Assembly (NCBI RefSeq): GCF_003480255.1
Contig: NZ_QUIN01000001.1
Span: 124,001-188,000 of the forward strand
Reading direction: 5' to 3'
Length of the DNA: 64,000 bases
From: Erysipelatoclostridium sp. AM42-17
Lineage (GTDB): Bacteria; Bacillota_I; Bacilli_A; Erysipelotrichales; Coprobacillaceae
Part shown: one piece after another, positions 1 to 8,582 of the stretch
How the letters are laid out: every line of letters starts with the position of its first letter
How positions within the stretch are numbered: position 1 is the stretch's first letter
Made by a program: the position numbers and the translations under genes
The notes under the pieces: generated by a model
Seen by the model: the letters and a program-made list of their open reading frames with translations, nothing else
Told to the model about the DNA's origin: nothing
The model's database searches: none

Positions 1-143
1 AAGCTAATGTGGTTGTTAATTATGGTGTTAATGTAGGTAAAACAGTAAATAAAATTCAAAATAATATTATTAATGCAATTGATGAAATGATGGGATTTAG
101 AAATGTAAAAGTTAACGTAAATGTTAATGATATTAAATTCTAA
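1..143 (+). CDS. Asp23/Gls24 family envelope stress protein, C-terminal end (partial)
   Basis: An open frame enters from the left edge (codons from base 3) and stops at TAA 141-143. The last 46 residues alternate hydrophobic and polar residues and contain NYGVNV, a stretch like KIQNNIINAIDEM, and a VNVNV ending, which is the usual C-terminus of the Asp23/Gls24 (DUF322) family. In Firmicutes this gene often sits directly before nusB, as here. These proteins are membrane-associated envelope-stress proteins of unclear mechanism. Only the tail is visible, so start and length are unknown. A terminator follows at once. Confidence 0.75.
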   Translation, partial: ANVVVNYGVNVGKTVNKIQNNIINAIDEMMGFRNVKVNVNVNDIKF

Positions 144-170
144 GAATTGCCAAAAGGCAGTTCTTTTTTT
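142..170 (+). terminator. Rho-independent terminator after the Asp23-family gene
   Basis: AAGAATTGCC (142-151) pairs with GGCAGTTCTT (156-165) with one G-T wobble and a 4-nt loop, followed by a run of T to 170. It overlaps the stop codon and separates this gene from the nusB operon. Confidence 0.9.
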
Positions 171-240
171 ATCGATGAGATTGTTTAATTTATAGATAAA
201 ATATGGTAAAATATTCATATATTTTGGAAGGTAGGATAAA

Positions 241-639
241 ATGAATAAAGTAAGAAAAAAAGTAATTAGAGAAAAGGCAATTATTGCCGTTTATCAATAT
301 TTATTAACACAAGTAAACAATGATGAAATTGATGCATTTTTGCTTAATGATAATACATTTAAAAATAATGAAGAAGAGTTAAAATTATGTAAAGAACGAA
401 TTAATAGCACAATTGATCATTATGATGAATATGTTAATAAAATCAAACCACATTTAAAAAAAGGATGGACTATTCAGCGTTTATCAAAAATGGAATTAGC
501 TATTTTATTGGTTGCTGTAGATGAATTACAAACAGAAAATAAAAGTGTTGTCATTAATGAAGCGGTCGAATTAACAAAAAAATATTGTGACGATGATTCT
601 TACAAATTTATTAATGGAATTTTAAACAACATTGGATAG
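241..639 (+). CDS. nusB: Transcription antitermination factor NusB
   Basis: A 132-residue all-helical protein of normal NusB length. The C-terminal half has the family pattern KGWTIQRLSKMELAIL followed by NEAVELTKKY and a final KFINGIL block. NusB binds boxA RNA with NusE (S10) and promotes antitermination on rRNA operons. It is the first gene of a run that continues with xseA, whose start overlaps the nusB stop by 8 bases. The ATG at 241 follows GGAAGGTAGGAT. AT-rich DNA upstream holds TAAAAT-like -10 elements but no convincing -35. Confidence 0.93.
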   Translation: MNKVRKKVIREKAIIAVYQYLLTQVNNDEIDAFLLNDNTFKNNEEELKLCKERINSTIDHYDEYVNKIKPHLKKGWTIQRLSKMELAILLVAVDELQTENKSVVINEAVELTKKYCDDDSYKFINGILNNIG

Positions 640-1948
640 AAAATATGTGACTGTATCTGCGCTAAATCGTTATCTTAAAGCTAAAATAGATCAAGATATT
701 CAGTTACAGTCAATCATGATAAAGGGCGAAATCTCAAATTTGAGGTACCATCGATCAGGGCACGTCTACTTTACTTTGAAAGATGAAACTGCAAGTATTA
801 AGGCAGTGATGTTTGCTTCAAATGCAAAAAAGTTAAAAATATCATTAAAAGATGGTGATAAAGTTTATGTTGAAGCTAATACATCTGTTTACCAAATTAG
901 TGGTGAATGTCAACTCATTGTAAAAAACGTAGAATTGGAAGGTGTGGGAGCCCTTTTTTTACAATTTGAGCAGTTAAAACAAAAGTTAGCCAAAGAAGGC
1001 TTGTTTGATGAAGGACATAAAAAGTCAATTCCTTCATTTCCAACAAAAATAGCTGTTCTGTCATCATATCCCAGTGCGGCATTGATGGATGTTGTAAGAA
1101 CTATCAAATCAAGATTTCCTATTGTAAGGATCGTTATTTTCCCAATACCTGTACAAGGGAAAGACGCTTATAAAGAAATAATGAAGACTCTTCGTTATGT
1201 TGATACGCTAAAGTTACATACAATTATTATCGCACGAGGTGGCGGAACAATTGAACAACTATGGAATTTTAATGAAGAGGATCTAGCACGTACGATATAT
1301 CAATGTCAAACACCTATTATTTCTGGAGTAGGTCATGAAATAGATTTTACTATTTGTGATTTTGTTAGTGATTTAAGAACCGCAACACCAACATATGCCG
1401 CTATGGCTGCAACACCAGATATAAAAGAATTAGAAAAAAATGTTGCTTATTACCAATATAATCTTAAACAGCTTATGAATCATATTATATCTGTTAATAA
1501 AAAACAAATTGAGCAAATCAAGTCTTTTTATTTATTTAAAAATCCTGAGAAGTTATTTGCCGATTATCATAATCAAATTGTTTTATATCAAGATAAACTT
1601 TTAAATTCTTTTAAATATATGTTGTTATCACAAAAAAATTTATACTATCAATCTCAAAAATCATTTATTCATCTTTCTGAACTATTATCACTTAAAATGC
1701 ATAATCAGTTAGATTCAATAAATGACAGGTTAAATAATAGTATGAAACAATCATTTAAACATCGACAAGAGCAATTTTACTACACAGTTTCTAAGTTAAA
1801 TGCATTGAGTCCTTTAAAAACATTAGAACGAGGGTACTCAATTGTATTAAAAGATAATAAAAATATTAATAGTATTCATCAATTAAAACCTCATGATGAA
1901 ATTGAAATACATCTTAAAGATGGTCATTGTAAGGCACAAATTAAGTAG
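632..1948 (+). CDS. xseA: Exodeoxyribonuclease VII large subunit
   Basis: 438 residues, normal for XseA. The N-terminal OB-fold contains IKGEISNLRYHRSGHVYFTLKDE-type sequence (about residues 25-47) and is followed by the catalytic region with IIIARGGGTIEQLWNFN and GVGHEIDFTICDFVSDLRTATPT-like motifs; a long coiled-coil segment precedes the tail ALSPLKTLERGYSI. With XseB it degrades single-stranded DNA to oligonucleotides. The likely start is TTG 632, inside the last codons of nusB, because residues 5-15 (KYVTVSALNRY) match the family N-terminus. There is no clear ribosome binding site, so translational coupling to nusB is likely. folD, which often lies between nusB and xseA, is absent. Confidence 0.93.
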   Translation: MDRKYVTVSALNRYLKAKIDQDIQLQSIMIKGEISNLRYHRSGHVYFTLKDETASIKAVMFASNAKKLKISLKDGDKVYVEANTSVYQISGECQLIVKNVELEGVGALFLQFEQLKQKLAKEGLFDEGHKKSIPSFPTKIAVLSSYPSAALMDVVRTIKSRFPIVRIVIFPIPVQGKDAYKEIMKTLRYVDTLKLHTIIIARGGGTIEQLWNFNEEDLARTIYQCQTPIISGVGHEIDFTICDFVSDLRTATPTYAAMAATPDIKELEKNVAYYQYNLKQLMNHIISVNKKQIEQIKSFYLFKNPEKLFADYHNQIVLYQDKLLNSFKYMLLSQKNLYYQSQKSFIHLSELLSLKMHNQLDSINDRLNNSMKQSFKHRQEQFYYTVSKLNALSPLKTLERGYSIVLKDNKNINSIHQLKPHDEIEIHLKDGHCKAQIK

Positions 1949-1960
1949 GGGGAAAAGTAA

Positions 1961-2200
1961 ATGGAAAATAATTTAAGTTACGAAAAAGCTATAAAGCGAT
2001 TAGAAGAAATTATTCATCTTTTAGAAAATGAAAATACATCACTTGATCAAAGTGTTGAATTATTCCAAGAAGGAATCAAATTATCAAAATTATGTTCAGA
2101 TAAACTGGCCAGTGTGGAAGATAAAGTTGCTAAAATACTAGTTGATGGACATTTAGAAGATTTTAATATTGAGGAGCAAAAAAATGGAAACAATGCTTAA
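1961..2200 (+). CDS. xseB: Exodeoxyribonuclease VII small subunit
   Basis: 79 residues with the family signature SYEKAIKRLEEIIHLLEN and SLDQSVELFQEGIKL, forming a helical hairpin. It binds the coiled-coil of XseA to make the active heteromultimer. The ATG at 1961 follows AGGGGGAAAAG, 12 bases after xseA. The 3' end overlaps the ispA start by 17 bases, and the ispA ribosome binding site lies inside xseB. Confidence 0.93.
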   Translation: MENNLSYEKAIKRLEEIIHLLENENTSLDQSVELFQEGIKLSKLCSDKLASVEDKVAKILVDGHLEDFNIEEQKNGNNA

Positions 2201-3032
2201 TGAAATCAATGAAAGATTAAGTCATATTTTAGACACTTATCCTGATTGTCAAACAAAAAAAGCAATGTATTATTCATTAAACGCTGGTGGCAAAAGAATA
2301 AGACCTACTTTAATGCTACTTGCGTTAAAAAGTTACGATATAAATTATCATCCCTATATAGATATTGCTTGTGCCTTGGAAATGATTCACACTTATTCTC
2401 TTATACATGATGATCTTCCTGGAATGGATAATGATGATTTAAGAAGGGGCAAGCCTACTTGTCATAAACAATTTGATGAAGCAACAGCCATACTTGCAGG
2501 TGATGCTTTGCTTAATGAAGCAGTTAATATTATTATTGATGCTCACTTAGATGATAATAAAACAATTAAACTCATTAAATGCCTTTATCAATCCAGTGGA
2601 TTAAATGGTATGATTTATGGACAACAACTAGACATTGAAAATGAAAACAAAGAAATAGACATAGATACATTAAGGAAAATACATCATTATAAAACAGGAA
2701 AACTTCTTAGTTGCTCATTAAAAATGGCAGCTATTATTGCAAATGAAAAAGACCAAGCTGTTTGGGAAAAAATAGGCTTCAAAATTGGGTTAGCTTTCCA
2801 AATTCAAGATGATGTTTTAGATGTAATCGGTGATGAAAAAATCATAGGTAAAAAAACAGGTAGTGACCTTCAAAATCATAAAGTGACTTATGTTTCTCTT
2901 TATGGTATTGAAAAATGTCAGGAATTAGTAGATCAGTTGTTCAATGAAGCTATACAGTTATTGTACTCATTAAGAATTAATCACGGATTAATGTTATGTA
3001 TATTTGAAAAAATAAGGAAAAGAGTGAGATAA
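2184..3032 (+). CDS. ispA: Polyprenyl (farnesyl/geranylgeranyl-type) diphosphate synthase
   Basis: Trans-isoprenyl diphosphate synthase of 282 residues. It has the first Asp-rich motif HDDLPGMDNDDLRRGKPT and the second FQIQDDVLDV, and GKKTGSDLQNHKVTYV near the C-terminus. It condenses IPP with allylic diphosphates for quinone, undecaprenyl or related lipids. I choose ATG 2184, 7 bases after GAGGAG (2171-2176); an upstream in-frame TTG at 2169 would place the start before that site. It sits next to dxs, which feeds the same pathway. Chain length cannot be fixed from sequence alone. Confidence 0.9.
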   Translation: METMLNEINERLSHILDTYPDCQTKKAMYYSLNAGGKRIRPTLMLLALKSYDINYHPYIDIACALEMIHTYSLIHDDLPGMDNDDLRRGKPTCHKQFDEATAILAGDALLNEAVNIIIDAHLDDNKTIKLIKCLYQSSGLNGMIYGQQLDIENENKEIDIDTLRKIHHYKTGKLLSCSLKMAAIIANEKDQAVWEKIGFKIGLAFQIQDDVLDVIGDEKIIGKKTGSDLQNHKVTYVSLYGIEKCQELVDQLFNEAIQLLYSLRINHGLMLCIFEKIRKRVR

Positions 3033-3035
3033 TAC

Positions 3036-4910
3036 GTGGATGTAAAAAATATTAAAGATCCATTGTTTTTAAAGGACCTCAACAATGAACAATTAAATGA
3101 TTTGGCTAATGATATACGTCAATTTATTATTCAATCTGTTTCCCGTACAGGAGGACATCTATCAAGTAATTTAGGTATTGTAGAATTAACTATTGCTTTA
3201 CATTATGTTTTTAACTCTCCTACAGATAAAATTTTCTTTGATGTAGGGCATCAAGCATATGTACACAAAATATTAACGGGGCGTGCTAATGAATTTGACA
3301 CGCTTAGAAAATACCATGGTTTGTCAGGCTTTCAAAAAAGGTGTGAAAGTCCACATGATGTTTGGGAAGCAGGGCATTCATCAACTGCATTATCAGCAGC
3401 AGTTGCGATGGCAGTTGCTCGAGATTTAAATCATGACAGTTATCATGTTGTTCCTGTTATTGGCGATGGAGCAATGGTTGGTGGTGAATCTTTAGAAGCA
3501 CTTAATCATTTAGGGTCTATTGAAAATAAAGTAATCATAATTCTTAATGATAACCAAATGGCTATTACTAAAAGTATTGGTGGGTTTAATAATTTTTTAT
3601 CAACAATTAGGTTAAGTGATACTTATCATCATTTTAAGGATGATTACAAAAATGCACTTAGTAAAGGAAAAATAGGAACATTTATTTATCAAATTTCTAA
3701 ATCTATAAAAGATTTTATTAAACACGGTTTAATTGATGATACGATTTTTGAAGATTTTGGAATTGATTATTTGGGTCCGGTTGATGGACATAATATAAGT
3801 GAACTCATTCGAGTGTTTAATATTGCAAAAATCTCTGATAAAAGTGTAGTTGTTCATGTTATTACTAAAAAAGGGAAAGGATATTTACCAGCAGAAAATG
3901 ATAAAGCAGGCAAATGGCATGGAACTGAACCGTTTAATATTAGTGATGGATCAAGTAAAACATCGCCTAGTTCCAAGATAAGTTGGTCTCAAGTTCTAGC
4001 AGATCATGTAGAAAAATGGATGGAAAAAGATAAAGATATTGTTGCAATCACACCAGCAATGATTAATGGTTCTGCTTTACAATCAATTTTTCAACATTAT
4101 CCACAAAGAAGCTTTGATGTAGGTATTGCTGAAGAACATGCACTAACTTTTACTGCCGGTTTATCAATCAGTAGAAAAAAGCCATTTATATCTGTCTATT
4201 CATCATTTATTCAACGTGCATATGATCAAATAAATCATGATATAACAAGAATGAATTTACCTTGTTTAATTGCTGTTGATCGTGCAGGAATTGTAGGCAG
4301 TGATGGTCCTACACACCATGGTGTTTTCGATTTATCTATTTTAACGCCATTACCTCATATAGTTATTTTTGCTCCTAAAGATGCTAAAGAAGCAAAATTA
4401 TACATAAATACAGTATTTATGAATTTTTATCATCCATATGTTGTTCGTATTCCAAGAGGTAAAGTTGAAAATTGCATACTAAATTTAAATGACACTATTC
4501 AAATAGGCTCATGGACTATTGAAGGTGTAAAAGAAAACTATGATATAACTATAATTTGTTATGGGGATAATGTTGATCGCATTTTAACTTTACAACAACA
4601 AAGTTTTAAAATAAGAGTTGTTAATGCACGTTTTATTAAACCGTTAGACCAAAATATTCTTAAATCAGTAATGAATGATGATAAACCTGTCATTGTATAT
4701 GAAACTGATTTAAAATTAGGATCTTTAGGAGAACATATAGCATCTTTTTGTAATGATTATGGTATTTCTAAAAAATTCAAACATATTGCAATCGATGATC
4801 ATTATTCTCCTCAAGGCTCTCTTGATGATATATATCGAGAAGAAAAAATAGACTTAGATAGTGTTTTACAATGTTGTAAGGAGGTTCTTCATGAAGAAAG
4901 AAAGAATTGA
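3036..4910 (+). CDS. dxs: 1-deoxy-D-xylulose-5-phosphate synthase
   Basis: TPP-dependent enzyme of 624 residues, the first committed step of the MEP isoprenoid pathway (pyruvate plus glyceraldehyde-3-phosphate). Visible motifs: GGHLSSNLG, FDVGHQAYVHK, the TPP/Mg motif GDGAMVGGE followed by LNDNQMAI, GPVDGHN, the catalytic AEEHALTFTAGL and DRAGIVGSDGPTHHG. The start is GTG 3036, 3 bases after the ispA stop, so coupling is likely. tlyA begins inside its last 20 bases. Confidence 0.95.
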   Translation: MDVKNIKDPLFLKDLNNEQLNDLANDIRQFIIQSVSRTGGHLSSNLGIVELTIALHYVFNSPTDKIFFDVGHQAYVHKILTGRANEFDTLRKYHGLSGFQKRCESPHDVWEAGHSSTALSAAVAMAVARDLNHDSYHVVPVIGDGAMVGGESLEALNHLGSIENKVIIILNDNQMAITKSIGGFNNFLSTIRLSDTYHHFKDDYKNALSKGKIGTFIYQISKSIKDFIKHGLIDDTIFEDFGIDYLGPVDGHNISELIRVFNIAKISDKSVVVHVITKKGKGYLPAENDKAGKWHGTEPFNISDGSSKTSPSSKISWSQVLADHVEKWMEKDKDIVAITPAMINGSALQSIFQHYPQRSFDVGIAEEHALTFTAGLSISRKKPFISVYSSFIQRAYDQINHDITRMNLPCLIAVDRAGIVGSDGPTHHGVFDLSILTPLPHIVIFAPKDAKEAKLYINTVFMNFYHPYVVRIPRGKVENCILNLNDTIQIGSWTIEGVKENYDITIICYGDNVDRILTLQQQSFKIRVVNARFIKPLDQNILKSVMNDDKPVIVYETDLKLGSLGEHIASFCNDYGISKKFKHIAIDDHYSPQGSLDDIYREEKIDLDSVLQCCKEVLHEERKN

Positions 4911-5694
4911 TGTATTATTAGTCGAACAAGGTTTTTTTGACTCGCGAGAAAAGGCAAAAAGAGCAATCATGGCAGGTATTGTCCACGATGACTATGACAT
5001 TATTGATAAACCTGGAACGAAAATACCTGTAGATTCTAATTTACATGTAAAGGGAGACATTTTACCTTATGTTTCACGAGGCGGTTTAAAACTAGAAAAA
5101 GCAATTAAAGAATTCAACATTAATTTGAACGATTGTATTATGGTAGATATCGGTTCATCAACTGGTGGTTTTACAGATTGTGCTTTGCAAAACGGAGCTA
5201 AATTAGTTTATGCAGTTGATGTTGGAACAAATCAATTAGTATGGAAATTACGAAACGATCCTCGTGTTATTGTAAAAGAACAAACTAATTTTAGATATGC
5301 TACAAAAGATCTTTTTAAATCAGGAATTCCATCAATTGCTACTATTGATGTTTCATTCATTTCTTTAAAACATATATTTAACGCTTTAAAAGATATATTA
5401 TCCTCAGGTGATCATGTCATTGCATTAATTAAACCTCAATTTGAAGCAGGAAGAGACGATGTTGGAAAAAATGGAATTATTAAAGATAAAAATGTACATA
5501 CTAGAGTTATTGAAAATGTTTTATCTTATGCAAATGCTGATCATTTATTTTTACAAGACCTTTCTTTTTCACCTATTACTGGGGGACATGGTAATATTGA
5601 ATTTCTAGCCCATTTTGTTTTTGATGGAGAAAATAATAATAGTATTGATATTCAGACAATTGTTGATGAAGCACATTTATGCTTTAAAGGATAG
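4891..5694 (+). CDS. tlyA: TlyA-family rRNA 2'-O-methyltransferase
   Basis: 267 residues. An N-terminal S4 RNA-binding domain (RIDVLLVEQGFFDSREKAKR) is joined to an FtsJ-like Rossmann methyltransferase with SAM motif VDIGSSTGGFTDCALQNGA. Homologs methylate 16S or 23S rRNA ribose; in Bacillus the gene is yqxC. The ATG at 4891 follows AAGGAGG (4878-4884); an upstream in-frame GTG at 4861 lies before that site and is rejected. It overlaps dxs and is followed directly by recN. argR/ahrC, usual between these two in Bacillus, is missing. Confidence 0.92.
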   Translation: MKKERIDVLLVEQGFFDSREKAKRAIMAGIVHDDYDIIDKPGTKIPVDSNLHVKGDILPYVSRGGLKLEKAIKEFNINLNDCIMVDIGSSTGGFTDCALQNGAKLVYAVDVGTNQLVWKLRNDPRVIVKEQTNFRYATKDLFKSGIPSIATIDVSFISLKHIFNALKDILSSGDHVIALIKPQFEAGRDDVGKNGIIKDKNVHTRVIENVLSYANADHLFLQDLSFSPITGGHGNIEFLAHFVFDGENNNSIDIQTIVDEAHLCFKG

Positions 5695-5702
5695 GTGAGA
5701 AT

Positions 5703-7361
5703 ATGCTTAATAGTTTATATATTGAAAATTTTGCAATTATCGATCGTTTAACAATAGATTTTTCTGAAAGTATGACTGTATTGACAGGAGAAACTGGTGC
5801 TGGAAAATCTATCATTATTGATGCCATTGGACAATTACTTGGTGAACGCAGTCAAACAAGCCTTGTAAAAAAAGGATCTAAAAAAGCATTTATTGAAGGT
5901 GTTTTTTCTCTAAATCATCCTACTTTAGAACTTACTAAAGAATTTGAAATTTACGATTTGCAATTAGATGAAGAAATTGTGGTTTCTAAAACAATAAAAG
6001 ATGATGGGAAGGCATCTATGAAACTCAATTATCGCACTGTTTCCCAAAGTGTAATTAAAAAGTTGATTCCTTATATTATAGATATTCATAATCAATTTGA
6101 TACCCATCAATTATTTAACCCTCAAACTCATTTGGCTATTTTAGATCAATTTATTGGTAAGAAAATAAATGAAATATATAATCAATATATTAATCATTAT
6201 CATCAGCTAGTATCTTTAAAAAAGAAAAAAAATACTTTAGAAAATGAAGTTCTCAGTGACGAACAACTTGATTTTTATCGAACACAAATTAATGAAATTA
6301 ATGAAATTGATTTAGAAAACATTGATGAAGAATATTTATTAAAAGAAAAGCAAAGAATACAAAATTATGAGAAAACAAAACAAAGAATGGATCAATATAA
6401 TGAATACGTTGATGGATATCAGGGTGCAATAAGTCAATTAAAGAACGCTTTAGACCAATTGCAATACTTAACAGATGATTCTCATTTTGAAAACTTCTAT
6501 AGCAAAATATATGATTTATACTACAATTTGATAGATGCAAATGATAATTTAAATAACTACTACCAAGAATTTAATTTTGATGAAAACTATATTAATGAAA
6601 TCCAAGAAACATTATTTACTTTAAATAAACTTAAAAGAAAATATGGACAAGATATTGAATCTATTAAAAAAAGCAAAAATGAAATTCAAGAAAAAATTGA
6701 TCATTTTCATGATAGAGATCAAATTCTTATTAATTTAAATAATGAAATTACAGAACTTACTAAACAAAGTCAAAAAGAAGCTCAACAAATGTCAGATATA
6801 AGAAAAAAATATGCTCATCAATTTGTCGATTTAGTAAGTAGCATCCTAAAAAAATTATATCTTGAAAATGTACGTTTTGACTTTCAATTTGACCAAGTAG
6901 AACTCTCTCAAAACGGTATAGACAATGTCACAATGATGATTTCTACTAATCCAGGGCAAGATTTACAACCATTACACAAAATAGCTTCAGGTGGTGAATT
7001 ATCACGGATCATGCTTGCTATTAAAACTGTATGTAATCAGTTTACTTCTATTGAAACGATGATTTTTGATGAAGCTGATACCGGTGTAAGTGGCAAAGTA
7101 GCTGAAAGTATCGGTAAGATTATGCATGAAATTTCAAAAAAACAACAAGTTATATGTATTACTCATTTAGCGCAAGTTGCTGCTTTTGCAGATCATCATT
7201 TGTCAATTGAAAAAAATGCTAATAAAGATCAAACAACTGTAACGATCCATGAACTATCACAAGAAAAAAGTATTCATGAAATTGCAAAAATGATTTCTGG
7301 TAAAGATGTTACAGAAGAATCATTAAATCATGCTCGTAAATTAAAACAAAATAGCGTATAA
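5703..7361 (+). CDS. recN: DNA repair protein RecN
   Basis: SMC-like ATPase of 552 residues. Walker A GETGAGKS is at residues 29-36, a long coiled-coil fills the middle, and the C-terminus carries the signature ASGGELSRIMLAI and Walker B TMIFDEADTGVSGK. RecN acts early in double-strand break repair. The start ATG at 5703 lies 8 bases after the tlyA stop with GGTGAG just before it. It is the last gene of the nusB-to-recN run. Confidence 0.95.
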   Translation: MLNSLYIENFAIIDRLTIDFSESMTVLTGETGAGKSIIIDAIGQLLGERSQTSLVKKGSKKAFIEGVFSLNHPTLELTKEFEIYDLQLDEEIVVSKTIKDDGKASMKLNYRTVSQSVIKKLIPYIIDIHNQFDTHQLFNPQTHLAILDQFIGKKINEIYNQYINHYHQLVSLKKKKNTLENEVLSDEQLDFYRTQINEINEIDLENIDEEYLLKEKQRIQNYEKTKQRMDQYNEYVDGYQGAISQLKNALDQLQYLTDDSHFENFYSKIYDLYYNLIDANDNLNNYYQEFNFDENYINEIQETLFTLNKLKRKYGQDIESIKKSKNEIQEKIDHFHDRDQILINLNNEITELTKQSQKEAQQMSDIRKKYAHQFVDLVSSILKKLYLENVRFDFQFDQVELSQNGIDNVTMMISTNPGQDLQPLHKIASGGELSRIMLAIKTVCNQFTSIETMIFDEADTGVSGKVAESIGKIMHEISKKQQVICITHLAQVAAFADHHLSIEKNANKDQTTVTIHELSQEKSIHEIAKMISGKDVTEESLNHARKLKQNSV

Positions 7362-7384
7362 ATAAAAGCATAGATGCCAAAATA
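7356..7384 (+). promoter_or_regulatory. Possible sigma-F/sigma-G type promoter for spoIVB
   Basis: GTATA (7356-7360) and CAAAATA (7378-7384) are 17 bases apart, resembling forespore sigma-factor elements (GYATA, CATAHTA with one mismatch). In Bacillus, spoIVB is transcribed by sigma-F and sigma-G. A hairpin (TTGTAGC 7387-7393 with GCTACAA 7397-7403) sits at the predicted 5' end, just before the ribosome binding site. AT-rich DNA gives such matches by chance, so this is only a candidate. Confidence 0.3.
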
Positions 7385-7416
7385 TATTGTAGCCATGCTA
7401 CAAAAAGGAGGTGTCT

Positions 7417-8394
7417 ATGCTTTTAAAAAAGCTAACAGTTTCCTTAATTGTTCTATTATTAATCATTATAAATATTACGTCAATATTTGGATTAGATGTC
7501 TATCTAGGTGGTGAATCAGTAGGGGTAGTTCTCAATTATAATGGTGTCTTAATAACTGGAGGTTATGATATTGAAATTGATGGAAAAAAATATAATCCAT
7601 TAGATTATGATTTCAAAGTGTTGGATTTGATTACAAAAGTTAATGGAAAAAAAATAGAAAATATTGAATCATTAACAAAAGTATTTGAAGACAACCAAGA
7701 TCATTACCAAATAACATTATTGAGAAATCAAGTTGAATTAAATAAAACACTTTTAATACAACGTCATCAAAATGAATTTAATTCCGGTTTATATGTAAAA
7801 GATGCATTAAGTGGATTAGGAACGATGACATATTACAACCCTCACACTCGTCAATTTGCCTGCTTAGGTCATGAAATGAATGATCACGGTATCCAACTCA
7901 ATAACGGGACTATTTATCAAGCTTCTGTTCATTCTATTAAGAAAAGTCAAAAAGATCAAATTGGACAAAAAAACGGGAAAATTGGTCAATCTAAAATAGG
8001 GACAGTTTTACAAAATAATGATTTTGGTATTTTTGGACAATACGAAATTCCAATGTCAGATTCCAATAAAATCGAGACATCCTCAATGGAAGATGTCAAA
8101 TTAGGAAATGCTTACTTTCTTACATCGCTTAATGATAATAAAGTAACGAAATGTGAAATAGAAATCACTTACTTGCAAAAACAGTCTGTCCCTCAAGAAA
8201 AAGGAATACAATTTAAACTTATAGATCAAAATATTCTTCATCAAACTGGAGGTATTATCCAAGGAATGAGTGGTTCTCCGATTATTCAAAATGGTAAATT
8301 AATAGGCTGTGTAACACATGCTAATTCAAGTAATCCTGTAATAGGATATGGTGTGTATATTGACTGGATGATTAATAATGAAGAAAAGAAATGA
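7417..8394 (+). CDS. spoIVB: SpoIVB serine peptidase (S55), sporulation signalling
   Basis: 325 residues: an N-terminal membrane anchor (about residues 5-27), a PDZ domain (residues about 35-110) and an S55 peptidase domain with CLGHEMND (catalytic His), LIDQNILHQTGG and GMSGSPI (catalytic Ser). In Bacillus the forespore-made peptidase cleaves SpoIVFA, freeing SpoIVFB to process pro-SigK; sigK is also in this window. The start ATG 7417 follows AAGGAGG (7405-7411); the GTG at 7411 lies inside that site. It is followed by spo0A as in Bacillus. Confidence 0.93.
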   Translation: MLLKKLTVSLIVLLLIIINITSIFGLDVYLGGESVGVVLNYNGVLITGGYDIEIDGKKYNPLDYDFKVLDLITKVNGKKIENIESLTKVFEDNQDHYQITLLRNQVELNKTLLIQRHQNEFNSGLYVKDALSGLGTMTYYNPHTRQFACLGHEMNDHGIQLNNGTIYQASVHSIKKSQKDQIGQKNGKIGQSKIGTVLQNNDFGIFGQYEIPMSDSNKIETSSMEDVKLGNAYFLTSLNDNKVTKCEIEITYLQKQSVPQEKGIQFKLIDQNILHQTGGIIQGMSGSPIIQNGKLIGCVTHANSSNPVIGYGVYIDWMINNEEKK

Positions 8395-8410
8395 CTCTGT
8401 CATTTCTTTT
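8384..8410 (+). terminator. Terminator of the recN-spoIVB region
   Basis: Perfect 12-bp stem: AAAAGAAATGAC (8384-8395) and GTCATTTCTTTT (8399-8410), loop TCT. The TGA stop of spoIVB lies within the left arm, so coding and terminator sequence overlap. Confidence 0.92.
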
Positions 8411-8413
8411 CAT

Positions 8414-8422
8414 TTTGACAAA
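8414..8422 (+). promoter_or_regulatory. Candidate Spo0A box upstream of spo0A
   Basis: TTTGACAAA at 8414-8422 is an exact match to the reverse complement of the 0A-box consensus TTTGTCRAA. It lies about 160 bases upstream of spo0A, just after the spoIVB terminator. A good TATAAT follows at 8460-8465. Autoregulation of spo0A is known in Bacillus; binding here is inferred. Confidence 0.45.
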
Positions 8423-8582
8423 AAATACCTTTAATATGAAATAAATGTCAGAATATTTTTATAATACGAAAATATTAATTACGTTTTTCCATAATACAGT
8501 AACGTTTTTTTATTATCTATAAAAAATAATTATGAGAATTTATATAATGTTTTTGTTGGTAAGAGAAAAACGGAGGAAAATT

